This document shows, piece by piece, positions 36,269 through 45,474 of a stretch of 64,000 nucleotides of DNA. The stretch spans positions 1,914,921 to 1,978,920 of the forward strand of contig NZ_HG322949.1 of NCBI RefSeq assembly GCF_000723165.1, in the 5' to 3' direction. The DNA comes from Janthinobacterium agaricidamnosum NBRC 102515 = DSM 9628 (GTDB taxonomy: Bacteria > Pseudomonadota > Gammaproteobacteria > Burkholderiales > Burkholderiaceae_D). The translations under genes and the position numbers were made by a program. How positions within the stretch are numbered: the first letter of the stretch is position 1; every line of letters starts with the position of its first letter. The notes under the pieces were generated by a model. That model was given only the letters and a program-made list of their open reading frames with translations. It had not been told where the DNA came from and did no database searches.

Positions 36269-36303
36269 CCCTCGTATGACGACACCGTGTCATTATACGA
36301 GGG
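36269..36303. promoter_or_regulatory. Nested palindrome covering SD and a TATAAT hexamer upstream of DUF6328 gene
   Basis: Outer arms CCCTCGTAT and ATACGAGGG and inner arms GACAC and GTGTC form a nested dyad. On the minus strand one outer arm contains the ribosome-binding GAGGGG. A perfect TATAAT (36292-36297) lies in the other half. It is either a promoter/operator or, if transcribed, a hairpin that masks the ribosome site. Confidence 0.55.
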
Positions 36304-36325
36304 CATGGCTGGCCGCCGCGCCACC

Positions 36326-36835
36326 TTACGCCAGCTTCATGCCAAACCGTTGCGGCCGTGGCCGCCAATGATCCAGCATGTCGGCCGACACCAGGATACG
36401 CTCGGCGCGGCCGATCAGCAAGGCGCGCGGCACCAAACCGAAGACGCGCGAATCGCCGCTATTGTCGCGGTTATCGCCCAGCATCAGATAATGATTGGGC
36501 GGCACCGCCAGCGCGGCGAAGTTTCTTGGCGCATCGACTTGCGGCAGGAGTTAAATCCGGTGCTGCATTGATGACCAACCGTTCGTCGCGCATTTCCACG
36601 GTGTCGCCAGGCAGCGCGATCAAACGCTTGATCAGGCGCTTGCCATCCTTCGGCGACGAAAAGGTGACGATGTCGCCCCGTTGCGGCTCGCCGGTATGGG
36701 CCAGTACGATGTCCGTCAGCGGCAGCTTGACATTGAAGGCCAGCCGGTTGACGAATACCACGTCGCCTTCCAGGCTCGCGATGTATGAAGAGCAATTATA
36801 TCGGTCCGCAATCGACAAAGGTAACAGCCGTGTGC
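36326..36835 (-). pseudogene. Degenerate signal peptidase I (lepB-like) remnant
   Basis: One frame encodes the middle of a type I signal peptidase (LEGDVVFVNRLAFNVKLPL, EPQRGDIVTFSSPKDGKRLI, LPGDTVEMRDERLVIN). Just past 36550 a different frame encodes the C-terminal box ([38 protein letters not shown]) ending at TAA 36326. The segment between the two boxes is mostly deleted. Upstream, the catalytic Ser-Met region has become SIADRYNCSSYIAS, without the Ser-Met pair. It cannot make an active enzyme; the cell must have another lepB. Confidence 0.78.
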
Positions 36836-36876
36836 CTGCCGCCACCGGCCTGAATGAACCCGGCTGCGGATCGCGC

Positions 36877-37458
36877 TCAGCTCCAGATCTCGGCTTCGGT
36901 CCAGCCCAGTTCGGCAAAGTCCGGCGCCCGCTCATCGGCTTCGCCCTCGGAGAAAAATGCATCGAGCTGCGGCGCTTCCACCCGGGTGCCGGCCAGCATT
37001 GCATGGACTTGGCCGCGATGGTGGGTTTGATGCTCGAACAAGTGCGCCAGCAAGCGGGTGCGGGTGTCGCGCTGGATGCTATCGGTGCGCAAGATGCTGA
37101 CGCGGCGGCCCAGTTCGTCATCCTTGATTTGCCGGCAATAGGCGATCAGGCGCTGGTCGCTGTCCTTTTGCGCCGCCTGCAGTGCGGCGCAGGTGGCAAA
37201 CGGTTGCTCGGGCTCGAAAAATACCTGGTAGCGCGGATGCGGCATGCTGCCGCGCAGTTCGCGTTCCAGTGCGTCGATGTAAAACCAGTCGGTCGTCAGG
37301 ATATGATTCAGCGTGGCCTTGATCGACGGGAAAAAACCGCTGCGGGCGGCGTCGAATTCTTGCTGGTTTAATAGGGCGCAAACTTTCAGCAAGCGGTGGT
37401 TGGCCCAGCCATTGTTGTAGGCGCAAGTCAGCAAGTGATGGGAAAGCGGGTTGTGCAT
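36877..37458 (-). CDS. DinB-family four-helix metal-binding protein
   Basis: A 193-aa DinB/YfiT-fold protein. The three His ligands typical of the fold can be placed at LNHIL near 48 and in EHQTHHRGQVH near 140. Members include damage-inducible proteins and thiol S-transferases (mycothiol or bacillithiol in Gram-positives); the substrate here is unknown. The start is set at ATG 37458. It stands intact between two pseudogenes. Confidence 0.82.
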   Translation of the reverse strand: MHNPLSHHLLTCAYNNGWANHRLLKVCALLNQQEFDAARSGFFPSIKATLNHILTTDWFYIDALERELRGSMPHPRYQVFFEPEQPFATCAALQAAQKDSDQRLIAYCRQIKDDELGRRVSILRTDSIQRDTRTRLLAHLFEHQTHHRGQVHAMLAGTRVEAPQLDAFFSEGEADERAPDFAELGWTEAEIWS

Positions 37459-37590
37459 GATGGACGTTCTCGCTATGGAAATGGAAGAAAGCGATTTCAA
37501 TGACTGTGTTTATGTACAGTCTATCGATTTGACGGCAGCTTGCCAGAAAAATCTGGCCATCTTTTGCGCTATTCGACCATCGCTGGTTTT

Positions 37591-38863
37591 TTAGAGTGAC
37601 AGCGCCCTCTGTTTCAACTGTCCTTTCAATATCTTGCCGGTCGCCGCCGCCGGCAAGGCATCCATGACGATCAGCGTTGACGGGCATTTATAGGGCGATA
37701 GCCGTTGCGCCAGATAGGCGTGCAATTCCTGCTGCGTGACCGGGTGGCGCGGATCGCATTCGACGAAGGCGATGATTTCTTCATTGCCATCGGCGCCGGG
37801 CGCAACGTCGATGCCGTTGTGATCGACGATGCGCACTTCGACGCCGGGGATCGCCAGGCCGACCGAGCTGTCGTGGCGCGGCGCATCGAGCCGGGTCTGG
37901 CTGATGGTCGGTCCGCTTTCCGTCAAGCTGTAGCCATTGTGCAGCGCTACGCCGAGCAGGGTTTCGACATCCCGTTTCAAACTGGGCGCCAGCGGCGCGC
38001 CGCCGGCATAGGCGAAGCGCAAATCGGTTGCCAGCGGCGTGCCGGGCCGGCCCGGTTTTTCCAGCAATCTGGCGTACATCGCCGGCACGCCCTGCAAGAT
38101 GGTCAGCCGGTCTTCCTTCAATGCGTGCAGCAGCGCATCGGGCGTGTAGCGCCGGGCCAGGTACAGGCAGGCGCCGGCGTACAGCGTGCCCAGCATGACC
38201 GAGGCCAGTCCATACACATGCGATATCGGCAACACGCCATAAGCCCGGTCGGCCGGGTTCAAGCCGCGCAGCTTGCTCGATACGGCGGCGACGAACAGCA
38301 GGCTGCGATGGCTCAGCATCACGCCTTTGGGATGGCCGGTGGTGCCGGTGGTGTCGATCAGCGCCGCCACCTGTGCGTGATTCGCGGCATATACCGCTTC
38401 GGCGCCGCATGCCTGGTTTAGCGGACCGATCAGCAAGTCGCCGAAGGCAGTGCGCGCCGGCAGCGCGCCGTGGCGCAGGCCATGGGCCGCGGCTTCGGCC
38501 GACCAGGCGCCAATATAGAGTACCCGTCGCGCGCCGCTGTGGCCGAGTATGGTATCGACTTCGGGCGCCAGACAGGCGCGCGTTGACATTGACGATCCAC
38601 GCATCGATGCTTGCCGCCGCGAACGTCAGCATGACTTGCGCGGCGCAGTTTTCGGCGACCACCATCAAGCGGTCGCCGGGACGCACGTCCAGCCGCAGCA
38701 GCAGTTGCACCGCCGTATCGACTGCGTTGGCCAGTTCGGCATAAGACCAGCTGCGGCCGTTGTCGTGCAGCGCCGGCGCTTGTGGCGTGTGTTGCACCCA
38801 ATGATGGAGAAGCGCGCTGATGCGTGCTGGCAGGGTGTTGATGGTTGCTTGATCGCGTATCAT
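37591..38863 (-). pseudogene. Acyl-CoA synthetase (AMP-binding), frameshifted
   Basis: The N-terminal ~97 codons (WSYAELANAVDTAVQLLLRL, GDRLMVVAENCAAQVML, WIVNVNARLS) break off near 38570. The remainder continues in another frame (APEVDTILGHSG, the phosphate loop TTGTTGHPKGV, NGYSLTESGPT, SPYKCPSTLIVM, ATGKILKGQL). A single extra T in TCTGG near 38570 explains the shift; removing it gives a continuous ~420-aa acyl/aryl-CoA ligase. Three neighbouring genes are damaged, so real decay is more likely than an isolated error, but re-sequencing would settle it. Confidence 0.85.
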
Positions 38864-38970
38864 CTGTTCTTTGCCCGGAGCGGCTTGTGTTGCCGGCCAG
38901 CGCCACCTTGCGCGGGCCGGAATGCAGCCGAAATGATACAGGGCATACCATCTCCTGGAAGGGAAATCCC

Positions 38971-39501
38971 ATGCGACGCATGCTGTGCAGTTTGTTATTG
39001 ACGACCTTACTTACTGGAACGGCCGCGGCCCACGCCGTGCCCGATCCGGCTTATGTGACCCAAAGCATTACCGTCTCGGGGCAGGTCGAGCAGGGGTTGA
39101 CGCTGACGGTGCAAGACTTGCGCCAGTTTCCGGCCCGGCAAGTGACCGACGTGCCGTCGGCCGGCAAGGGCGGCGCCGACATGGGCAAGTCGCGTCATTT
39201 TAAAGGCGTGCTGCTGCGCGACATACTGGACCAGGCGAAGCTGGCCGCGCCGACACACAATGATGCGAAGAAATTGTATATCGTCGCCACCGCCAGCGAC
39301 GGTTACCAGGCGGTGTTTTCGTGGGGCGAGATTTTTAATGCGCCGCTCGGCGATGGCGTGCTGGTGTTGTATGAACAGGATGGCAAGCCGCTGGACGATG
39401 GGGAAGGCAAGATTGCCATGATTTCAAGCAAGGATACGCGTACCGGTCCGCGCCATGTCAAATGGCTCAAGAGCATCAGCGTCAGGAAAGTCGCCGATTA
39501 A
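38971..39501 (+). CDS. Periplasmic molybdopterin-binding-fold (sulfite-oxidase-like) protein
   Basis: A 176-aa exported protein (signal peptide MRRMLCSLLLTTLLTGTAAA) with the oxidoreductase molybdopterin-binding fold (LTVQDLRQFPARQV, HFKGVLLRDILDQAKL, VATASDGYQAVFSWGEIF, KDTRTGPRHVKWLKSI). The short domain lacks the cofactor-ligating Cys region of full sulfite oxidases, as in many stand-alone members whose role is unknown. AAGGGA precedes ATG 38971. Confidence 0.8.
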   Translation: MRRMLCSLLLTTLLTGTAAAHAVPDPAYVTQSITVSGQVEQGLTLTVQDLRQFPARQVTDVPSAGKGGADMGKSRHFKGVLLRDILDQAKLAAPTHNDAKKLYIVATASDGYQAVFSWGEIFNAPLGDGVLVLYEQDGKPLDDGEGKIAMISSKDTRTGPRHVKWLKSISVRKVAD

Positions 39502-39523
39502 CGATCAAGCGGCTGTCATCCAT

Positions 39524-39883
39524 TCAAGTCTTGACGTCGATCACGCTGCCCAGCGCCTGGTCGGCGGACTTGACCACATTCGCCGACAACTGCGCGCCCA
39601 GCTTGTAGACCAGGGTATTGTTCACTTCCTGGTTCAGGTTGACGCCGTTTTCCTTGGTTTCCGGGCCGTTGATGCGGTTGAGATTGTTGGCGGCCAGGTT
39701 GCGGCCTTCGACCGACAAGGTGACGCCGCTGCCGGCTGGACTGCTTTCCTGGAACGACGCTTGTTGCGCCTTGAGGTTGGCGGTATTGGCGTTGGCGATA
39801 TTGTGGCCGGCCACATCCAGCGCGCGCTGGTTGGCGCTGATGCCGGACACGCCGGCGCTCAGCGGGCCTGAAATAGTAGACAT
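39524..39883 (-). CDS. Orphan flagellar rod/hook-like protein (FlgB/FlgC N-terminal domain)
   Basis: A 119-aa protein whose N-terminus matches the flagellar basal-body rod domain (LSAGVSGISANQRALDVAGH, then NIANANTANLKAQQ) and whose C-terminus returns to a heptad-rich helix (NNTLVYKLGAQLSANVVKSA), as in axial proteins that form a coiled-coil pair. It has a strong AGGGAG site before ATG 39883. No other flagellar gene is nearby. It may be an accessory axial subunit, or an evolutionary orphan. Confidence 0.82.
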   Translation of the reverse strand: MSTISGPLSAGVSGISANQRALDVAGHNIANANTANLKAQQASFQESSPAGSGVTLSVEGRNLAANNLNRINGPETKENGVNLNQEVNNTLVYKLGAQLSANVVKSADQALGSVIDVKT

Positions 39884-40061
39884 GGTGTCTCCCTTCACGA
39901 ATCGTCAAAGTATACACCGGTCCTGGATCAGAAGTGTATGTGCGAAGCAATAATTAATGCTATCAAGGCAAGCATTTCGATGAAAAAAATAATGCCAGAC
40001 GCTATTATTTTGACCTTGCCTTCAAGAATATAGATGCCTAGAATCAAAGGCTTGCACATGC

Positions 40062-41240
40062 TTGCCTGATTCGGAGCGCATCATTTTCACGCCCTTGTTT
40101 CTTCGCCGCCACCTTGTTTTATTGGCTCTCTGCCACGGATTGCCGGCCGCGTCGCTGGCGCTCGACGCCCGGGTGAATGAACAGATCATCATGGTACCGG
40201 CCAGCCAGGGACGGGTGGCGCTGGAAACCACCTTGTTCCGTCCGAATGGCGATGGACCATTTCCCTTGTTAATCATTAATCACGGCAAGCAGGCCGGCGA
40301 TCCGCACGCCCAGCGGCGCGACCGTTTTATTTATATGGCGACTTCCTTTGTGCGGCGCGGTTATGCGGTGCTGGTGCCGATGCGCACCGGCTTCGCGCAG
40401 TCGAGCGGCACCTATGTCGGGCATGGCTGCGACATGACGGCCAACGGCAATGCGCAGGCCGACGATATCGTCGACGTGGTCAATTATGCGCGGCGCCAGC
40501 CTTGGGCCGATGGCGAGCGCATCGTCGTGGCCGGGCAATCGTATGGCGGCTTGGCGGCCGTGGCGCTGGCCGCGCGGCCGGTGCCGGGGGTGCGCGGCGT
40601 GCTCAATTTCGCCGGCGGCTTGCGCGACGACGACCACGGCTGCGACTGGAAGTCGGCGCTGGCCAAGGCCTACGCCAATTACGGCGCGCACAATCGCATC
40701 CCGAGCCTGTGGCTGTACGGCGCCAACGATTCCTATTTCGCCCCGCAACTGGTGCAACGCATGTATCGTTCCTTTACCGGTTCCGGCGGCGGCGCCAGCC
40801 TGTATGCTTACGGACCCTATAAAAACGACGCCCACGTGATGCTGGCCAGCCGCGATGGCGAGGCGGTGTGGCGCGCGCCAACCGAGCGTTTCTTGCAAGT
40901 TATCGGCATGCCGACCGCCGATATCTATCCTGTGCCGGACACGCCGGCGCCGCCGAAAACCAATTTTGCGCCGCTGGACGATATCGCCGCCGTGCCGTTT
41001 CTGCCGGACCGTGGCCGCGACGCTTACCGTGATTTCCTGGCCAGGCGCACGCCGCGCGCATTCGCCGTGTCGCCCAGCGGCGCCTGGGGCTGGGCCGAAG
41101 AGGGCGAGGAACCGGACAGCCGTGCCGTGGCCGCTTGCCAGGCCAGGAGCAGCCAGCCTTGCCGTTTATATTCGGTTGACGATGACGTGGTGTGGCCTGA
41201 AAACAGCGCCAATCATACGGCGGTGGGACGCACCGAATAA
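40062..41240 (+). CDS. Exported alpha/beta-hydrolase (dienelactone-hydrolase/CocE-like)
   Basis: A 392-aa hydrolase with an N-terminal signal peptide (HLVLLALCHGLPAASLA) and nucleophile elbow VVAGQSYGGLAAV (Ser near 166). The acid Asp lies in LYGANDSYF and the His in NDAHVML. A ~130-aa C-terminal extension has several Cys and a repeat of the charged TDIAAVPFLP-type segment. No ATG fits the N-terminus; TTG 40062, with AAAGG upstream, gives a complete signal peptide. Substrate unknown. Confidence 0.75.
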   Translation: MPDSERIIFTPLFLRRHLVLLALCHGLPAASLALDARVNEQIIMVPASQGRVALETTLFRPNGDGPFPLLIINHGKQAGDPHAQRRDRFIYMATSFVRRGYAVLVPMRTGFAQSSGTYVGHGCDMTANGNAQADDIVDVVNYARRQPWADGERIVVAGQSYGGLAAVALAARPVPGVRGVLNFAGGLRDDDHGCDWKSALAKAYANYGAHNRIPSLWLYGANDSYFAPQLVQRMYRSFTGSGGGASLYAYGPYKNDAHVMLASRDGEAVWRAPTERFLQVIGMPTADIYPVPDTPAPPKTNFAPLDDIAAVPFLPDRGRDAYRDFLARRTPRAFAVSPSGAWGWAEEGEEPDSRAVAACQARSSQPCRLYSVDDDVVWPENSANHTAVGRTE

Positions 41241-41334
41241 GGCGGCTGGTTCGCGGATTGTTCTCATCCATCAAAAACGGGTGCCATTCGGTATAATCGC
41301 GATAGGCCAACCCATCAATCGAGAACAATAACTT

Positions 41335-42939
41335 ATGGCTTCATCACCGGAAAACCTCAGCATGGCCGTGTTTTGCGACTTTGAAAACGTCGCTCTCGGC
41401 GTGCGTGACGCGAATTACGAGAAGTTCGATATCAAACCCATCCTGGAACGTTTGCTGCTGAAGGGCAGTATTGTCGTCAAGAAGGCGTATTGCGACTGGG
41501 ATCGCTACAAGAGTTTTAAATCCACCATGCACGAATCGAATTTCGAATTGATCGAGATTCCGCACGTGCGCCAGTCAGGCAAGAACTCGGCCGACATCCG
41601 GCTGGTGGTCGATGCGCTGGACCTGTGCTACACCAAGTCGCACGTCAACACCTTTGTCATCATCAGCGGCGATTCCGATTTTTCGCCGCTGGTGTCCAAA
41701 TTGCGCGAAAACGCCAAGCAGGTGATCGGCGTCGGCGTCAAGCAATCGACTTCCGACTTGCTGGTGGCGAACTGCGACGAATTCATCTTTTACGACGACC
41801 TGGTGCGCGAAAGCCGCCGCACCGCCGCCAAGCGCGATGCGCGGGAAACGCCGGCCGCCAAGCGCACGCCGGACGAAGAAAACCGCCGCAAGGAAAAGTA
41901 CGAGTCGCGCAAGACCCAGGCCATCGACATGGCGGTCGAAACCTTCGATGCGCTGGTGTCCGAACGGGGCGACAGCGGCAAGATCTGGGCCTCGATGCTG
42001 AAGGAGGCGATCAAGCGGCGCAAGCCCGATTTCAGCGAATCGTATTACGGCTTCCGCACCTTCGGCAACTTGCTGGAAGAAGCGCAGGCGCGCGGCTTGC
42101 TGGAATTCGGCCGCGATGAAAAATCCGGCGCGTATGTTTACCGCAGCAGCGCCGCGGCCGTGGCCGCCGAAGTTGGCAACGAGCCGGTGCTTGCCTTGTC
42201 CGACGCGGCCGACAGCATGGAAGCGGTCGAAGCGGACGAAGTCAACGGCAATAAACGCGACGCGCGCGATGGCCGTGAAGCGCCTGAAGTCAATGGCAAT
42301 GTGCTTGCCAGCCATAATGCCGGCAATGGCGGCGGCAAGCGCGAATCGCGCCGCAATGGGCGTGGCGGACGCAAGCAAAACGATTTCAGCCGCCAGGAGC
42401 GCGGCAATGGCAATGGCAACGTTGCCGAAGCGGCGCAGCCGGTGCTGCCGATGGAAGAAGCGCTCGACTTGCCAGCGCCTGAGCTTGCCGCTGTTGTGGA
42501 AACGGACAAGGGCCAGCAGCGCAGCGCCAATGCGCGCCGCAATGGACGCGGCGGGCGCAAGCCGGCGGAAGCGGGTGCCGCTTCCGGCCGCGAACGGCAA
42601 GCCAATCAGCGCGGCAATCGCGGCAATGCCCCGGCCGAGACGGTCGAGTTGGTGGCAGTCGTCGCGCAGCCGGTGATCGAGACAGTAGCGCCTGTCATCG
42701 TCGAGCTGGCGCCGGAGGAAGCCAAACCGGCCGCCAAAGCCCGCGCCGCGCGCAAGCCGGCGGCCAGGAAGGCCAAGCCGGTGCCTGACGCAGCGCCAGC
42801 GGCGGTGCCGGAAGCGCCAGCCGCAGTGGTCGAGCAAGCGGTCGTCGCGACCGAAGAAACGGCCGCCAAACCGGCCCGCAAGCCGGCCGCGCGCAGCCGT
42901 ACTCCGCGCAAGAAAGCAAGCCCGTCCGACGCGGCATAA
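41335..42939 (+). CDS. NYN-domain (LabA-like PIN ribonuclease) protein with OST-HTH/LOTUS domain
   Basis: A 534-aa protein. Residues ~10-160 form a NYN domain (MAVFCDFENVAL, SADIRLVVDAL, TFVIISGDSDFSPLV) carrying the acidic residues of the PIN-like nuclease centre. Residues ~200-275 form an OST-HTH/LOTUS RNA-binding domain (DSGKIWASMLKEAIKRRKP, SYYGFRTFGNLLEEA). The last ~250 residues are low-complexity, with RRNGRGGRK repeats and a Lys/Ala-rich tail, typical of RNA binding. It likely processes or silences RNA. A perfect 13-bp hairpin follows. Confidence 0.88.
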   Translation: MASSPENLSMAVFCDFENVALGVRDANYEKFDIKPILERLLLKGSIVVKKAYCDWDRYKSFKSTMHESNFELIEIPHVRQSGKNSADIRLVVDALDLCYTKSHVNTFVIISGDSDFSPLVSKLRENAKQVIGVGVKQSTSDLLVANCDEFIFYDDLVRESRRTAAKRDARETPAAKRTPDEENRRKEKYESRKTQAIDMAVETFDALVSERGDSGKIWASMLKEAIKRRKPDFSESYYGFRTFGNLLEEAQARGLLEFGRDEKSGAYVYRSSAAAVAAEVGNEPVLALSDAADSMEAVEADEVNGNKRDARDGREAPEVNGNVLASHNAGNGGGKRESRRNGRGGRKQNDFSRQERGNGNGNVAEAAQPVLPMEEALDLPAPELAAVVETDKGQQRSANARRNGRGGRKPAEAGAASGRERQANQRGNRGNAPAETVELVAVVAQPVIETVAPVIVELAPEEAKPAAKARAARKPAARKAKPVPDAAPAAVPEAPAAVVEQAVVATEETAAKPARKPAARSRTPRKKASPSDAA

Positions 42940-42966
42940 ACACCGGCGCCGCGGCCGAACCAGCCG

Positions 42967-42998
42967 ATGCCGGCAACGCTAGCCTGCGTTGCCGGCAT
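42967..42998 (+). terminator. Strong hairpin downstream of the NYN gene
   Basis: ATGCCGGCAACGC and GCGTTGCCGGCAT form a perfect 13-bp stem with a 6-nt loop, 28 bp after the stop. Only a short T-poor tail follows, so termination may be weak or Rho-assisted. Confidence 0.65.
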
Positions 42999-43118
42999 GG
43001 TTAATTGCGTCGGAGCAGTTCGCTTAGCCCTCTTCGTGGCGTATTTCTGATACGCCGCAAACTCCCTTCCTTCCATCAGCGTATATCTTGGCCATTGGCG
43101 ATTGTAGGGGAGGGCTGT

Positions 43119-44726
43119 ATGGCATTCCACTTCTGGACCTTGCACGACTTGCGCAGTCCCGCCGCCAAGGCGACGTATCTGGGCCTGTTCATTATTGGCC
43201 TCGGTATTTCACGCCTGGCGTTCGACTCGCCGCAGCGCGATCCGCTGGACCGGGCCGGCGCGCTGGCGCTGGCGGCCTGCTTTCCGCCACTGGAAATCGG
43301 CGTCAATAGCGCCGTCACGCTGCTGCCGGTGCCGCCGCCGGTTGACGTGGTGCAGGGCAACAAGACGCTGCTGACCGAAAATCCGCCCAGCGCGCGCTTG
43401 TTAAAAGTCGTGGCGGCCGGTCCATTGATACTGGATATACCCGGCGCCAGCCTGCCGGCCGCCGGCCAATTGCTGCCGCTGTCCGGCAAGCCATTGTTGT
43501 TGAGCAAGGCGCGCGGCAATGTCGAATTCCGCGTCGAGGGCGCGCTGCTGCTGCGGCGCGGCGGCGTCAACTTCCTGCTGCAAAGCATCGAACCGCTGCG
43601 CTTCGGTCCGGCCGACGACGTCATCTATGAAATCGAGTCCGATGCGCGGGCGCAAATCATCCAGAGCGGCGACGTGAGGCAAGCCATGGTGCCGGCCGGC
43701 ACCGTGCTTGGCAGCCTGGCGCTCGGCAGCGGGCAGGCGCTGGCCACCTTGCAGCCGGTCAGCGTGTCGTACTGGGTTGCCGACACGCCGCCGACGCTGA
43801 TGCCGGTGCGCGTCTCGGGCCAGCCGGGCCTGGCTGACATCGCCATCGAGGCGAATCAGTCCGGCATCAATTTCAGCGCCCAGGGCGTCACCATCGCGGC
43901 CTGCGTCTTGCGCGACCGAGGGGCATCCTGGGCCGCCAGCCGCGATCTCAACTGGCTGCGCGCCGGGGTTGCGCAAACCGCTCCCGGTGTGCCCGGCTCG
44001 GCGCGGGTGATGGTGGCGCTGCCGAGTAATGTCTTGCCGGTCGCCTACGAGTTTTCGGCGCCGCTGCGGGTCGCGGTGGCCAGTTCCGACGGGCGCTATA
44101 TCGCATTGGGCGGTTTTCACGCGATCGGCCGCCTGTACGCCGCGCTGGGCGCGACCTGCTTGACCGGCATGATGCTGGGCGGCGTCATGTATGCGCGCGG
44201 GCAACGCTTGAAAGCGCGACTCGATGGGCCGCCGCGCTGGTTTTCCGGCATGTTCATCGGCGCCGATGGCGAACCGAGCTTGTCGCTGATGCAAATCTTC
44301 GTCTGGACCAGCATTACCATGTGGGGCTTTTTTTATGTTTTTATCGTGGCCGGCAATTTGCTGACGATGGCCACTGAAATGATGGGACTGCTCGGCATCG
44401 CCGGTGCCGGCAGCGTGCTGGCGCGCTGGATCGCGACCGGTACCGGCGTTGCCAATACGCCTGCCTGCGCTGTGACGGCAGTGCTGCCGCCGCAGAGCTC
44501 CGGCGACAGTTTTTGGCGCATGCTGAGCACCAACGGCACCTTCGATTTGCTCAAATTCCAGCTGTTTGCCTTTACGGTGGTGATATCGATGTATGTCATC
44601 TGGCGCATCGCCGATGCGGCTGCGTTCCCTGTACTCGACAGCAATACCTTGCTGTTGATGGGGGTCAGCCAGGGCGTCTATGTTTCAGGAAAATTGGCCG
44701 CCGGTACCAGCCCGCCAAAAATTTGA
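43119..44726 (+). CDS. Membrane protein of unknown function
   Basis: A 535-aa protein I do not recognise. It has an N-terminal hydrophobic segment (YLGLFIIGLGISRLAF), a ~300-residue likely extracytoplasmic beta-rich region, and three to four C-terminal hydrophobic helices (LYAALGATCLTGMMLGGVMY, IFVWTSITMWGFFYVFIVAG, FQLFAFTVVISMYVIWRIAD). The start is ATG 43119, with GGGAGG 6 nt upstream. It may sense or transport; nothing in the sequence decides. No operon partner. Confidence 0.8.
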   Translation: MAFHFWTLHDLRSPAAKATYLGLFIIGLGISRLAFDSPQRDPLDRAGALALAACFPPLEIGVNSAVTLLPVPPPVDVVQGNKTLLTENPPSARLLKVVAAGPLILDIPGASLPAAGQLLPLSGKPLLLSKARGNVEFRVEGALLLRRGGVNFLLQSIEPLRFGPADDVIYEIESDARAQIIQSGDVRQAMVPAGTVLGSLALGSGQALATLQPVSVSYWVADTPPTLMPVRVSGQPGLADIAIEANQSGINFSAQGVTIAACVLRDRGASWAASRDLNWLRAGVAQTAPGVPGSARVMVALPSNVLPVAYEFSAPLRVAVASSDGRYIALGGFHAIGRLYAALGATCLTGMMLGGVMYARGQRLKARLDGPPRWFSGMFIGADGEPSLSLMQIFVWTSITMWGFFYVFIVAGNLLTMATEMMGLLGIAGAGSVLARWIATGTGVANTPACAVTAVLPPQSSGDSFWRMLSTNGTFDLLKFQLFAFTVVISMYVIWRIADAAAFPVLDSNTLLLMGVSQGVYVSGKLAAGTSPPKI

Positions 44727-44751
44727 AGCCGGATAATAGAGACTTTATAAT
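44723..44751 (+). promoter_or_regulatory. Sigma-70-type promoter for VOC gene
   Basis: TTGAAG, a 17-nt spacer and a perfect TATAAT lie 35 bp before ATG 44787. A partly matching dyad (ATAATAG...CTATTAT) overlaps the hexamers. Confidence 0.6.
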
Positions 44752-44786
44752 AATGTCTATTATTTCATTCACGGTGAAAGGCAGCG

Positions 44787-45158
44787 ATGATTATCGACCA
44801 TATCGGACTCAGCGTCAGCGACTATGATGCAAGCAAGACTTTCTTTTCGGCCGCGCTGGCGCCGCTGGAGATTACCCTGCTGGCCGAAGTGCAAGGCTGG
44901 GCCGGTTTTGGCCGCGATGGCAAGCCGGAATTCTGGTTCGGCAAGGGCGTGCCAGTCCAGGCGCCGATGCACCTCGCCTTCATCGCGGCCAGCCGGGGCC
45001 AGGTGCGCGATTTCTATCAAGCTGCGCTGGCCGCCGGCGCCACCGATAATGGCGCGCCCGGCATCCGTGAAATTTACCATCCCGATTATTACGGCGCGTT
45101 TGTGATTGGCCCGGACGGCCATAATATCGAAGCGGTGTGCCACGCTCCGGCAGCGTGA
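44787..45158 (+). CDS. VOC-superfamily (glyoxalase/dioxygenase-fold) protein
   Basis: A 123-aa single VOC module (MIIDHIGLSVSDYDASKTFF, then FGRDGKPEFWFG, REIYHPDYYGAFVIGPDGHN). One His and one Glu/Asp of the metal site are visible (DHIGL, HN near the C-terminus). Members dimerise to isomerise or detoxify small molecules, or bind antibiotics. The substrate is unknown. It is transcribed from its own clear promoter. Confidence 0.85.
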   Translation: MIIDHIGLSVSDYDASKTFFSAALAPLEITLLAEVQGWAGFGRDGKPEFWFGKGVPVQAPMHLAFIAASRGQVRDFYQAALAAGATDNGAPGIREIYHPDYYGAFVIGPDGHNIEAVCHAPAA

Positions 45159-45279
45159 TCGGCAAGCCATGCATGACCCCGGCGCCGCAGGCTGGCGCTG
45201 AGTCCGTGCGCGCGTAGCAATGCCTTACGTTATCGCATAGTCCATCTTCTTCAGCGAATAAGCGCTCAGTCGCACACCT

Positions 45280-45293
45280 TTGATCAAGATCAT
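45280..45293. promoter_or_regulatory. FNR/Anr-like box upstream of phasin gene
   Basis: TTGATCAAGATCAT matches TTGAT-N4-ATCAA at nine of ten positions and overlaps a dyad, ATCAAGA-N5-TCTTGAT. It lies 182 bp upstream of the phasin start. The rest of the 316-bp gap 45159-45474 shows no gene. Confidence 0.4.
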
Positions 45294-45474
45294 GTCTTGA
45301 TATCCCCTGCTCACGTAGCCTAGCAGTTCTCGCTGCAGACATGTCGTCAATCGATCTGGTTTCAGCTTGAGCATGTTGCTGCGATGCGGCCTTCGACACA
45401 ATCGACGGGCCTGTCTTCATGCAACGCTTTAACAATTCCAATCCATTCTGATAACACTTTTTTGAGGCCTCTTT

